Shown here: piece by piece, positions 9,189 to 20,002 of the stretch
Numbering within the stretch: the stretch's first letter is position 1
How the letters are laid out: each line of letters begins with the position of its first letter
Source of the DNA: Diospyros lotus
Lineage: Eukaryota; Streptophyta; Magnoliopsida; Ericales; Ebenaceae
Direction: 5' to 3'
Assembly (NCBI RefSeq): GCF_014633365.1
Contig: NC_068338.1
Location: forward strand, 13,216,616-13,280,615
Length of the DNA: 64,000 nucleotides
The notes under the pieces: generated by a model
Seen by the model: the letters and a program-made list of their open reading frames with translations, nothing else
Told to the model about the DNA's origin: nothing
The model's database searches: none
Made by a program: the position numbers and the translations under genes

Positions 9189-12100
9189 TGTAACACCCAG
9201 TGTTACTGGTGTTAATAGAATGAGAAAGGAAGTAAGAAACTTTCAAAAATGCCCTTGAGAATGTGATGGATCTTGAGAATAATGGTGCCCTAAGAGAGGG
9301 GCATTTTGGTAATTTGAATAGTGAACTCCAATAAAAGGTAATTTGGCAAATTAAAAATAATTCCTAAGTGAAATTAAGTATGGAAGTTAATTAATTTCCC
9401 AATTTTTGTATTTATGTGGAGATAAATGGGATTAATAATTCATAAAGGTCATTTTAGTAATTTGGAGTAAATTTCATAAGGGAATTAAATTATGAAAAAT
9501 AGGGAAAATGATAATATTCAATTATGCGAGGAAATAATTGATTTTTCCTAAATTGGTGAATTAATGTGGTGATGCCACATGGATGGTTGAGATGGAAACT
9601 TGGAAGCCAAGGTTAGTGTCTAAGGGTGACACTTGGTGTAACGCCCTACTGTTCAATTATATAAATGATGCAAAATACAAGCTAATCAGGTTATTCACTA
9701 CACATGAGCGTTATTGGAAACCCTTAATTAACGAAAGTGTTGGATCGAACCTGCAAGCTTAACCAAAGCTTAATAAAGGGGTTTCCATTAGATTTCCTTC
9801 ACAAGTATAAGAAATGCATACGGCTTTCAATACTCTAGAAAAACACAACACGTTACTACAGGTGCAACTGCAGGACACTCACACACACCTCTTACAACCT
9901 TGAGTATCCTAGTCGCTATTTACAATACATAATTTGGATTACAAAGGTACATAATGAAACAAACCCAGAGCTAGCTGCAAAACCCAAAGCTAGCCAAGCA
10001 CCACCTTTTTACCCTTGCTAGAACTAGAACCTGGATCACCTAGCACGTCTAATATACTTGGGATGTTGAATATCCCAGGGGCATGAAACACCCGAGTTAG
10101 ATAATTACATCGAAGTTAGTGGTACAAGAAAGGAAACTATGCATGCAAGAGCAATATGCAGTTATGCCAGGAAATACGCATAAATAAGTACAAATCTCCC
10201 AAGATCATGTCAATATAAACCTTCCATGTGGTAGCAAGGTCAAGGGGTTGCAATCACCCTCGCAGTCATCATGGTAACTCACCGCAAGAGCATGAGATCC
10301 TAGCTCACCGCAAGAGCACGAGATCCCCTGTGATGTCCCGCAATCATCATGGTAGCTCACCACAAAAGTATGAGATCATGGTTCACCGCAAGAGCACGAG
10401 ATCCCCACCGTGATGTCCCAACAACCAACCACAGATACAAACACTGAGATGCGTATAAAATATGCAAAATATGCTCAAAAGCAATAAAACATGAGATGTA
10501 AGCCACTAACCATGACATATTGTATGACAAAGCAGAAGGAATATGATATGCAAGACACAAGCCACGCACGAAAGCTGTCATGGTCAAACCCGATGCAACA
10601 AGTAGAAAGGATATGCTCGAAACAAAGGGAACATAGGACGTAAGCAACAAACCATCCACAAATGAAACCAAAAGTGATCATGGGAAAGCAAGAAGCATGC
10701 ACACGAGCCACTCACCTTTAAGGTTTACCTTGTTGGGACACTATCCATTGTCTATAGGAATGGGTTTTCTCGTTGTTTTTCGGTAGTTTTGGTATGAACC
10801 CTAAACTTTCCGACGAGGTTGTTTCCACTTTGATTCCGGCAAAACCTCCCCCTCTTTTCTTTAGAAAATCTCTCTAAAATTCTTAGTTTCTTCTCTCTCA
10901 ATCCCACCAAAATTCCCCCAAAGTCTCCCTTGAATTCTTGAAGTTCAATTCTACAACCCAAAGTCTCATTTTATAAACACCTTCGGTCAATCATATTTCA
11001 CCACGTGTCTTACCACCCAAGCACCCTCATCATGACTCATAATTATCTTCCAAATTGTGGCTAATCACTTTGTGCCACTTGTCCCATCATCATAAGGCTT
11101 TAACTTAACTTCCAAGTAACCTAATGGTTACTTGCCACGTGTCCTTAAGGATAAGGTATGGAAACTTTAGAGACTAAGTAATCTTAGAGGCTAAGCAAAA
11201 GACTTTGAGAAGACTTGGACTTTAAGTAAAGACTTAGAGAAGACTTGGAGAAGACTTAGAGCAAAGACTTGGACTTGGACTTCAAAACGATCCAAAGCTC
11301 CATTTGATTTGAATTTGAAATCCAAGATATTTTGAAGAGATATTTTAAGGTTTCCACAAACGATGCTTCGGCCCGAACTTTTCAGGTAATTTGCACTTAG
11401 GCCCTTGTAACTTGTTCCCCGGGCCATTTTTAATTGCACTTTTTGGTCCCCATAAAATGAATAAATTACGCTAATACCCCAAGATTTTTAAGTAAATTAC
11501 ACTTTTACCCGAACTTCAATATTTACGATTTTGTCACTAACTTAAAAACTGAACCTTTGTCTTAAGGCTTCTATAATCCCTTGAAAGGACCTATTTCCTC
11601 AAGTATTAGAACCTAATAACCTCAGCTATCACCTCATATTTGAGTTTAAAAATCAAGGGCATTACACTTGACTAGCTCTTGTCCAAGTTAATGGAGAGAT
11701 TTAAATAAATGCAAAAGAAATTATATTAGTCTTTCAAGTATTTAATGAGAGGCATGATTGTATTGGATTAAAAGAAAATCCAAAAGAAAATGGTAAATGG
11801 TCACCATTAATGCCTTGGAAAATATGGGATTTAATTTATTGGAAAGGAAATAGAAATTCAAGATGATCCAAGGGTGAGGGATTATTCTTGAAAGTGGGAA
11901 GTGATCTAAGGGCCACCATTTAGTCTTGAAAGTTGGCAAGGATTGCCAAAATAATAACAAATTAAATTAAAGACTAATTTTGGGTGGCTAAGATTAGTTC
12001 TTGGATAGGCACATGGATTGTGCTTTCTTTTAATGGTAGAGATTAAGTATTGAAAAGGCAAAGTGATCCAATAGTTGAGATTTAAAAAGACAATGGCATG

Positions 12101-13735
12101 GATTGTGTTTTCTTCCAAGGGTTGAGATTGAGTCTCAAAAAGAAAGATCAAGGGCTAGGATTTGCTCTTGAGTTTGGGATATCAAAACTTAGGAAAAAAT
12201 CTCTCAAAGGAAGAAAGAAAGAGAGAAGGAAGAAAGCTTTCTTTGAGTTGGGAGTTGGAAGCAAGGAAGGATGTGGTTTGAAGCACCAAGAAGAAGGCTT
12301 TGGGAAGCACTAAAGCCTCAAAAAGTAAGAAGATTAAGTTTTTAGCCATTTAAAGGCTAGATTTCTTTCTTTTTATTTCTCCTTTAGTAATATAGATCTA
12401 TGTTGTGCAAGGATCTCTTAAGGAGAAGGGATTGAATGAAGCTAAGAAGGGTTTTAAAGCTTCAAATAATGCTAAGGTAAGGGATAGCCCCATGAGATGG
12501 TGGCTTTGCAAGGTTGTAAGTATGGTTCATGAGAAAATATGCGTACATTGGCATGTTGTTTGTGTTTAAGGACCTATGGCCATGAGGTTGTGTGGGGTAG
12601 GGTAGATTAAAGCCTCAAACCAAGGTGGTTGTGAGGATGTGGAAGCCCTAACTTTATTGCATTGTATGCATTGACATCACATTTTATATTCATGTTCATG
12701 CTTATTGTCATTGCACCCTTACTGAGCTTAATAGCTCATGAGGTTTTTACCCTCACATATAGGTTGTAAAAGCATGGGAAATATTAAGGCAAAGATGAAA
12801 TAACATGTGGATGCACGAGGAAGAAGATTCAAGACCATTGTATGGCTTATGGAAAGCCTATCCTTGTTGTATTTGATTCATGTGTTATAGTTTATTGGAT
12901 GTTTGTTATGTAAGCATCAATAAGGTTGTGTAAGCCTTATTGTGAAATGAAAGGAAATTTTGGATGTATGTTGAGGTTTATTTTGGTGTTGAAAAAGAGT
13001 GATTTTTGGTTGGAAATGTGAAGTTTGTGGAATTTATTTATTAAATTTAATTTCTAAAAATTTTGGGCTAAGAAACCTAAGAAAAAAAAAAAGGAGTGAA
13101 GGTAGCAGCAGCAACAGCTGGGCCACTGGGTGGCCCACAGGGGGCCATAATGCCCGCCAACTAGGGCATGGGCGGCCGTGCGCGGCAAGCACGGCCAGCC
13201 CATACAGTCAGCTCACCGCGGGGCCCCATGTTGGCTCCAAGCTCACTAGCAGGCCTCACAAGCCAATTTTTTAAAAAAATTTAGAAAAATTATGGATTTT
13301 GGGGACATTTCTTGGTTGATTTTAGGTCCCGAAGGAATTTTCAAAAATAAAGGAATTTTGGGTATTTTTGAAGAAAATACCAAAATTTCTAGAAATTTAA
13401 ATTATATAAGTTTTCCCTCGAAATTGGTAAAAATCAATGGGTTGATTAAACTTGTGAATTTTATGGAGTCCAATGGAATTCTTCGAAAGAAGAAGAATCT
13501 AAATATTTATGGCGATTGGGCAAACTTAATGGAAATTAATTAGCCAAGTGCGGTATGGTTAAAACCCAAATCTGCTAGTTGATCCTGGGGTTGAGGGAAG
13601 GGAATGACGAAGTCTAGTTTTCACCTAGGGCGTTTCGTGTTGAAACATAGTCTGCTCTTCACAAATGGCCTGGCATGTGAGCAGTTCGGATGATTGTTCA
13701 CAAGTGGCACCTGTAAGTGGGAGTGAGGCATCACA
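9189..13735. mobile_element. Solo LTR A (itself interrupted by solo LTR B)
   Basis: The element begins TGTAACACCCAGTG and ends GAGGCATCACA, flanked by TTAGG (9184-9188) and CTAGG (13736-13740). Removing it restores a continuous tandem-repeat unit, matching the intact CCTTCCTAGGGTCGG junction at 14225-14239. Excluding LTR B it is about 2.5 kb. It contains an inverted repeat TGAGCT-taat-AGCTCA near 12723 and a GC-rich block at 13100-13260. No internal coding region was found, so it is most likely a solo LTR of a long-LTR gypsy (Tekay/Del-type) element. Confidence 0.7.
9637..11666 (-). mobile_element. Solo LTR B nested in solo LTR A
   Basis: Ends are TGTAACGCCC and GGGCATTACA (mirror-image termini), with flanks CTTGG (9632-9636) and CTTGA (11667-11671). 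A TATA-like box on the minus strand (GTTTATAAAA, about 10969-10978) followed by a purine-rich leader suggests minus-strand orientation. A short repeat of CACCGCAAGAGCACGAGATC type occurs at 10256-10428. No internal gene is visible. Confidence 0.7.
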
Positions 13736-14044
13736 CTAGGGCCAGTTTACCTCAGGGAATCTAGGTTTGGCCAATGGATCGGCGCGGGATTCTTGCCAGG
13801 GCATTCGAGTTTTCCGGGAGGCCTAGGCGCCAGATCAACCAATGAGTCAGGTCTAACCAAAAGGCATGGCACTAAACTCAAACGAGGGATTCGAGTGAGC
13901 CTGCAGGCATAAGCATTGGATCTTTTGGTGATCCCAGGTCAACTCGTGGTCCTCGACACCAGATTGTAACTTGGTGACTTAACCCTAATAAGTGGAATCA
14001 TGTCAAAACTGTAATATGGTCGCTCCATCTCTCTTCACGCCTTC

Positions 14045-14221
14045 CAAGGGCGGATCCATGTGTGAGCTTCCCTGGGCTGAAGCCCAGGGCAGCCCACAAT
14101 AAAATGAAAATTTTTAAGGCAAAATTCAGCCCAGATCAAATTCAGCCCACCCTCAGCCCACCCCCAGCCCAGCCTAGGCCAGCCCAGCCCAGTCCACCCC
14201 AACTTGCTGCATCCGCCCCTG
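14045..14221. mobile_element. hAT-type MITE, 177 bp
   Basis: Terminal inverted repeats are CAAGGGCGGATCC and, from the other end, CAGGGGCGGATGC. A perfect 8-bp target duplication ACGCCTTC is at 14037-14044 and 14222-14229. The 8-bp duplication and CA..TG ends point to the hAT superfamily. The interior is rich in CAGCC repeats. It sits inside a unit of the tandem array. Confidence 0.8.
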
Positions 14222-14231
14222 ACGCCTTCCT

Positions 14232-14520
14232 AGGGTCGGTCTACCTTAAGGGATCTGGGTTTGCCCAGTGGTCCGGTGTGAGATTCCTACCAAACATCTG
14301 AGTTTGTCGAGAGACCTAGGTGCTAGATCAACCAAGGAGTTGGGTTTAACCAAAAAGGCATAGCATCGAACTCAAACGAGAGATTTGGGTGAGTCTACGG
14401 GCATAAGCATCGGATCTTCTGGTGATCCCAGGCTAGCTCATGGTCATCAGCACCAGATTGCCACTAGGCGACTTGACCTTCGGGAGTGGGTTGTGCTTGA
14501 GCCGTAATACCTGCATCACA
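14232..14520. repeat. Internal tandem array, last unit
   Basis: This is the fifth recognisable unit of the same family as 8421-9188 (the fourth is at 13741-14036). It ends near 14490-14520 where gag-like sequence begins on the minus strand. Confidence 0.65.
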
Positions 14521-14649
14521 TTCTATGACATATACAAATAATCTAGGCTCATGGAGATTTTACGTGGTTTGACTTATAGTTTTTCCTACTCCATGCGAAT
14601 ACATGGGGTATATTCTTTGATTTATTGGGGGATATTATTACAATGGAAA

Positions 14650-16342
14650 ATTAAATAGAATCCCGGCCCCAGGCCGGATCAAGCAACACTTCTGGTGACA
14701 GGCTCGGCTCTGCGTCTTGTGCTTCGTCCCTTCCACTGAAGTTAATCACTGGTAAAGCTGGGAAGTACCTCTTGAGGGACACGGTAGTCCAAGTTTTTCC
14801 CATCGCCTCGCCTTGTAGCATCTGTAGTATGCACATGTTGGGTCCCAACATCTTTTAAATTCTGTAAGGTCCTTCGTAATTCGAGTTGGGTTTCCCTTCC
14901 TCTTCTATTACCTTCCCATGCATCCAAAATTTTCATTTAAACAATAAACTATTCTACCTAGGCAAATAATTCAGTCATAGAATCTAGCTCGGAGAAGGCT
15001 AGGGATTTTCTAAGCAAGGCGTATGTAGTTCTGTCAAGCAGGGCTGACACCACCAATCCGACTGGGAGATCCCTTACTTCTTGCATTGCGGCTCTGAATC
15101 ACTCGATATATTGCTTTAGGGATTCATTAGGCTTATGTTGCAAGCTCATCAGATATATAACACTCTTCTTCTTTGGATGTTGACAGAGAACCCCTTCAGG
15201 AATTCTTTCTTCAACTATTCGAATGATTGTATATGCCATGCTGGTAATTCAGTAAACCACTGTTGAGCTTGTCCTGCCAGGGAGAAGGGGAAAGCTCTGC
15301 ACCTAGTCACCTCATTTCATCCATGTAACACGGCCATTGCGACAAAGTGTTGTAGGTGCTTCTCTGGGTCCTCATTTCCCAAGTATACCAAAAGTTGCAG
15401 TAGCTTGAACCCTGGTTGCACTGGTTGTCCTTAGAGTTCCTGGGACAAAGGAAACCTCTTTGGGGGCGTTTCCTTTGGCACCATTATTACCTGTTTCTGC
15501 TCCAACACCTTTTCTATGAGGTGTTTGATATCATATGCCTTGAGTGTTTCCTTTTCTGCTTCGTTTTTGCAAGGAAATAGGACATAGGGAGTTCTTGAGT
15601 AGGTACTTTCTGTTGTCTCTTTATACATGGGAGCTTTCCTTGCCCTCTTGTCATGTTTCCTTCTCGGGTCTATCATTTCTAGGACTTGGTTATTCGCCTC
15701 TAGAATTCCGGTTCTTATCCCCTACCGTGTGGTCCTTGGAGGGGTGTCTGTGGATCTTCGATGTTCTCCCCTCGTATTGGTTTGTCCCTTGTGGGGAATG
15801 CGGATGTCCGACATTAGTTCATATAGCAAAGTAGTGATTCCCTGTAGTCTTCTCATATTCTCTTCATTGTTCATCCTGAGTTCATCATTCTGTTGTTTCA
15901 GCTCCTCAAAATTCTTCTACAATTGTTCATAATCTGAGAGTAGGACTGTGGGTGGAGCTATCCCCTCGGGTCCCGGAGGTACTAAAGTCACCACGAGGTT
16001 TCTATTTGGAATTGAAGACTATCCAAAGAAGTGTTGTTCCTGACTGGCGAGCGCTGCATGTGGGACTTGCTTCCCTCGCCCTGTCGCATGTCTCCTCAAT
16101 CCAACTATGCATACTTCTCCCTATTCTGAACCCTCCATGCTCCCCAATTCGAAGGTCTGATTACCTTCGAGCATAGGAAAGTTCCTTGAACACACTTCAT
16201 TGTTAGGGTGATCTTTTGAAAATTCTGGTATTGTAGGGTGCACCTGACAAGGGTCTCTTATGGCTCCCATCCTGGTATGAGCGCTCTTTCGAGTGGGGTT
16301 AGGCGGGTTTGCCAAATCGGCTGACCTTGTCCCTCTCGGCAT
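14650..16342 (-). pseudogene. Decayed gypsy gag of the gag-only element
   Basis: The frame opens at the ATG 16342 (MPRGTRSADLANPPNPTRK), 33 bases after the PBS. It continues leftwards through multiple stops and frame changes. The retrotransposon gag core is recognisable at about 15200-15430, with the signature HLQHFVAMAVLHG, then CRAFPFSLAGQAQQWF and ELPAWHIQSFE. No zinc knuckle or protease follows; the tandem array starts instead. It is clearly non-functional. Confidence 0.6.
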
Positions 16343-16375
16343 CTTGTGTTAAAATTGGCTTTTTGTTGCGTTTTT

Positions 16376-16390
16376 CACAGACGGCGCCAA
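16376..16390 (-). promoter_or_regulatory. Primer-binding site TTGGCGCCGTCTGTG
   Basis: It lies on the minus strand two bases inside the right (5') LTR. The GGCGCC core is shared with the PBS of the Tat element at 47033-47049, placing both in gypsy lineages that do not use the initiator-Met primer. The tRNA was not identified. Confidence 0.7.
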
Positions 16391-16392
16391 AT

Positions 16393-17283
16393 TGTTGTTG
16401 CCAAAAATACAATAATTAAAATTTATGATGTGGGGTCCATGCGAGCTCGGTGTCGGGTGAAGTGAGGTTGCCATTAGAAAAGTTGTCACAAGGGAGTTTA
16501 CCACAAGGATGCTCGCTGCAAAGGTGTTTTCCACAAGAATCTATCTTCGCCGCAAGGATTTACCTTCGCCACAAGGATTTACCTCTGCCACAAGGATTTG
16601 TCTTCACCGTAAGGATTTACCTCCACCACAAGGATATGACTTCGCCGTAAGGATTTTCCTTCGCTGCAAGGATTTTCCTTCCCCGCAAGGTCTCACCATA
16701 AGGATATGACTTTGCCGCAAGGATCTTCCTTTCACCACAAGGTCTTCCCGCAAGGATATAACTTCACCGCAAGAATTTTCCTTCGCCACAAGGTCTTGCC
16801 GTAAGGATATGACCCTGTTGATGCTCAAAAATGGGTTAAAAGGTTCGCGGGAATCCTCGCCCACGATGACCCTCCAATGTCTAAGTTAGTGTCGGATCAA
16901 GATAACTATTCACGAAAATAGAAAAAATGCAGTCAATATGTCCAAAGTTTTACCAAAATTGGAAGTCCCTTTTAATGTCCTGTAACTGGGTATTTATAAG
17001 GCACGATTCTCAAGGATGCATGGTGCTAACACATGTCGCTCGTTAAACGAGCCATGCACGAGGTGTGGCTGCAATCAAGTCTTTGTCGCAAGGCCGCCGC
17101 CGTCGCAAAGCCTTGCCACAAGGCTTGCAGCAAGGCCACTGTCGCAAAAGGGGCTCAAGGCACACTACTGCAAGGCCCTTGCAGTAAGCTCTTCGCCATA
17201 AGTGGGGTTGTGGCACATTGCCGCGAGCCTTTTTATTTTTTAAAAAACTCATTTTTCTTGCTCCTAATTTTCTGGGCACAACA
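16393..17283 (-). repeat. Right (5') LTR of the gag-only element
   Basis: This 891-base partner of 6960-7986 has the same termini and carries the minisatellite at about 16487-16810. The length difference of about 136 bases is mainly in the minisatellite and the GCAAGGC-rich block. Confidence 0.8.
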
Positions 17284-17337
17284 GAGACGAAGGTGGCTGA
17301 GCATTGGTTGAGCGATCTTTTCCTTTGTCCAAGCCAT
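17284..17337 (-). pseudogene. Displaced first codons of the env-like ORF (part 2)
   Basis: A minus-strand ATG at 17337 opens a short frame that runs into the LTR at 17283. It sits exactly opposite the truncated env-like ORF at 6954, so both are halves of one ORF split by the insertion. The two halves are out of frame by one base after removing the element, so the ORF was or has become broken independently. Confidence 0.45.
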
Positions 17338-17833
17338 AATGGAGATTAGGGCAAGATTAACTAGGGTGAATTCGAATAGAGAATGATGAAAGCAAGACTA
17401 ATGCACGATCAATCGGGTAATAAAGTCGATCGAGCAAAAAAAAACAAGGGAGAGAATGTTCAGGCACGAGAGAAATAAGGGTTTGAGAAAATAAGGCAAC
17501 ATGACGGTCACCTGCTCCTTTTAAAGGCTAATAGAAACGATCGATAACTCTTTAAGAGCAGTCAACAAATGGAGATCAAACAGTCGATGCTATGAAATGA
17601 CTAGTTAACAATTTGCCCTATGTTCACAAATTCAATTTTAGCCTTTTTAAATGGTCAACAGTCTTCAAGAGATCGGTTAAACGTTTTTAAGAAATGGTCG
17701 ACAGTGTGTATAGCATATGTCGATAGATTCTAACTTGGCTTTTGAAAAATAAAAACATATATCACCCAAAATTCACAAACAAACATATTTTGCTATTAAT
17801 AACATATCAATCAATAATTACACACATATTATG
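17338..17833 (-). other. Spacer between copia pol and env-like ORF
   Basis: The stretch is non-coding and contains loosely repeated TCGAC/GTCAAC motifs (17540-17720). The position corresponds to the gap between the RNase H end and the extra ORF of SIRE-like elements. Confidence 0.4.
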
Positions 17834-18945
17834 TCAAGACACAATCATTCCTAGATCACTTCTAAAATATTTAAATTTGACCTTATCTAGGGGTTTTGTG
17901 AATATATCGGCTATCTGATTATTTGTCTCAACAAATTCTATTTTGATGTTTTCTTTTTGTGCATGATCTCTAATGAAGTGATATTTAACTTCAATGTGTT
18001 TGGTTCTTGCATGAAACACGGGATTTTTGGTTAATGCTACTACACTTGTATTGTCACATGTAATTGGAATATTTTAAAGTCTTATGCCATAGTCCTCTAG
18101 TTGGTGTTTCATCCATAGGATTTGCGCACAACAACTTCCAGTTGCAACATATTTAGTCTCAGTGGAAGAGAGTGCAACTATGTTTTGCTTCCTATTAGAC
18201 CATGACACTAAACAATTTCCTAAGAATTGTCATGAGCCACTAATACTCTTCCTATCTATTTTGCAACCATCATAATTGGCATCGGTATAGGCTATAAGAT
18301 CAAATTCATTTGACTTAGGGTAGAATAATTTTAAATTTAATGATCCCTTTAGATACCTAAAAAATCTTTTTACAACCTTAAGATGGGATTCCTTAGGATG
18401 AGATTGAAATCTAGCATATAGGCAAACACTAAACATAATATCCGGCCTACTTGCTGCCAAATATATTAATGATCCAGTCATGCTTCTATATAACTTATTG
18501 TCCACCATTTGGCCTATCTCATCCTTGTCTAGATATGATGAACTACTCACAAGAATGGCTAACGATTTGCTATCTTGGATATTAAATTTCTTAAGAAGAT
18601 CTCTAATGTATTTTTGTTGTGATATGTAAATTCCTTCATCTTCTTACCTAATTTGCAATCATATAAAATATTTTAATTCTCCCATCATGCTCATTTCAAA
18701 TTCCCCTTGCATCAGATTTGTCAATTCATCACATAGGGATTTATTTGTTGAACCAAAAATGATATCATCTACATAAATTTGAACTAATAAGATATCCTTA
18801 CCAAGAGTCTTAATGAACAATGTTGTATCTATTTGAACTCTTTTGAATCCTTTTTCTAAGAGGAATTTGTTAAGTCTCTCATACCAAGCCCTAGGAGCTT
18901 GTTTTAGACCATACAAAGCCTTAGTGAGTTTAAACACATAAACTC
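17834..18945 (-). pseudogene. Ty1/copia pol remnant: reverse transcriptase C-terminal part and RNase H
   Basis: Read on the minus strand from 18945: FKLTKALYGLKQAPRAWY, the catalytic block IYVDDIIFGSTN, then YRSMTGSLIYLAASRPDI, SWSNRKQNIVALSSTE and the C-terminal ADIFTKPLDKVKF, ending at 17834. The order is that of copia RT to RNase H. Several stops and frame changes interrupt it. Upstream pol is lost at a junction with gypsy gag at about 18945. It belongs with the env-like ORF and LTR further left. Confidence 0.85.
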
Positions 18946-19742
18946 ATAATCTGTAAGCTGAGCATCGGCCAACTGATATCTGATCTCAATACGTAATCTA
19001 CGCTGAAACTTCACTGCTTTCTTCTCATCTGTAGATACTAAGTCTAGAGCAAACATCGTCGAAGAAGTAAACTCTGCCTCTTATTATGCCACTGACCTGT
19101 TCCCTAGCATCAATTATATGAACTCATAAGTCTTTTGGTCACAGATCTAGGCGAAAAAATAACTACCATTGAATGTTTCCTTAAACTCTGCCCATGATGG
19201 CTCTCTACACCTGAATCTCTGCCTAGTGGTTTCCCACCACCTCTCGGCATCCCCATGTAAAAGAAATGTCGCCAGCTGCACCTTCTGAGCATCACTGCAC
19301 CTTATAGTCTGGAGGTGCTTCTCTATGAACAACATCCAATCCTTTGTTGTTGCTACATTTCCCCTCCCTAGAACTCTAGAGGCCTGAGAGTCATAAAGTT
19401 CCTTACCAGCTAACTTCATGCATTTTTGTATGTCCCCTGGGGCTCCATTTCTTGATTCCTTGGGTTTGAAGTCTACTCGCTATTATTCCCATTCAGCCCT
19501 GGTTCATTTCCTACCCCCTGAGGTACCTGACCCTGTCTCCCCTAATTTTCCATGAAGGCCTCAAAATGTCTTGGCATCGTGGTCATTGTACCTCTCAACT
19601 CGCTTACCTCTTGTCGTAACCCTGCAGTAGACTCTCCTGGAGTAGTAGGTGCGAGATGTGGTGTAAGGGTATGAGTAGGAATTGGAATAGCCCTACCTCT
19701 GCCTCGAGCATGAGTTAGCGGTCTTCCTCGACGGCCACTCAT
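18946..19742 (-). pseudogene. Truncated Ty3/gypsy gag
   Basis: The start codon is at 19742 (MSGRRGRPLTHARGRGR). After a low-complexity N-terminus comes the gag core with LATFLLHGDAERWWETTR and WAEFKETFNGSYFF, then ALDLVSTDEKKAVKFQRRL down to about 18950. Stops are present. The frame ends abruptly at the copia RT junction, so pol of this element is absent. Confidence 0.8.
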
Positions 19743-19990
19743 TTCCTATACAATCAAATTACTTTTAAAACACTATCTCATCTTAACCTCATTTAGACCA
19801 TTAGACACATGTCTAACTCTACCCATTATTTTTATATGTACAGAAACTCCTCTCATCCCAACTTTTGCTATCATGGCCTAGACAACCACCTACAAAAGGT
19901 TGATGTCTAGCCAGACCTCATGCCCAGCAATCCCCGATCCAATACCCCCAACCGTTGGCTAGTACATGGTCCCAACACATGGCTCGGGTT

Positions 19991-20002
19991 GCTCTAATAC
20001 CA
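19991..20002 (-). promoter_or_regulatory. Primer-binding site TGGTATTAGAGC (initiator tRNA-Met type)
   Basis: This is one mismatch from the canonical TGGTATCAGAGC. It sits between the gag start (19742) and the LTR to its right, as expected for a minus-strand element. Confidence 0.75.

Larger units (their letters stand above)
6960..17283 (-). mobile_element. Gag-only, pol-less gypsy-like LTR retrotransposon carrying nested insertions
   Basis: Both LTRs (6960-7986 and 16393-17283) are in the same orientation. They begin TGTTG and end CAACA, and are flanked by GAGAT/GAGAC. On the minus strand a primer-binding site TTGGCGCCGTCTGTG follows the right LTR and a G-rich PPT precedes the left LTR, so transcription ran leftwards. 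A decayed gag lies next to the PBS. I find no protease, reverse transcriptase, RNase H or integrase anywhere inside. The rest is a tandem repeat array plus two nested solo LTRs and a MITE. It is best called a non-autonomous (TR-GAG or LARD-like) gypsy derivative; a deleted autonomous copy is the alternative. Confidence 0.75.

Noticed and set aside
10228..10711. Overlapping ORFs with repeated HGNSPQ/ARST-like peptides
   Set aside because: They arise from short DNA repeats inside solo LTR B.
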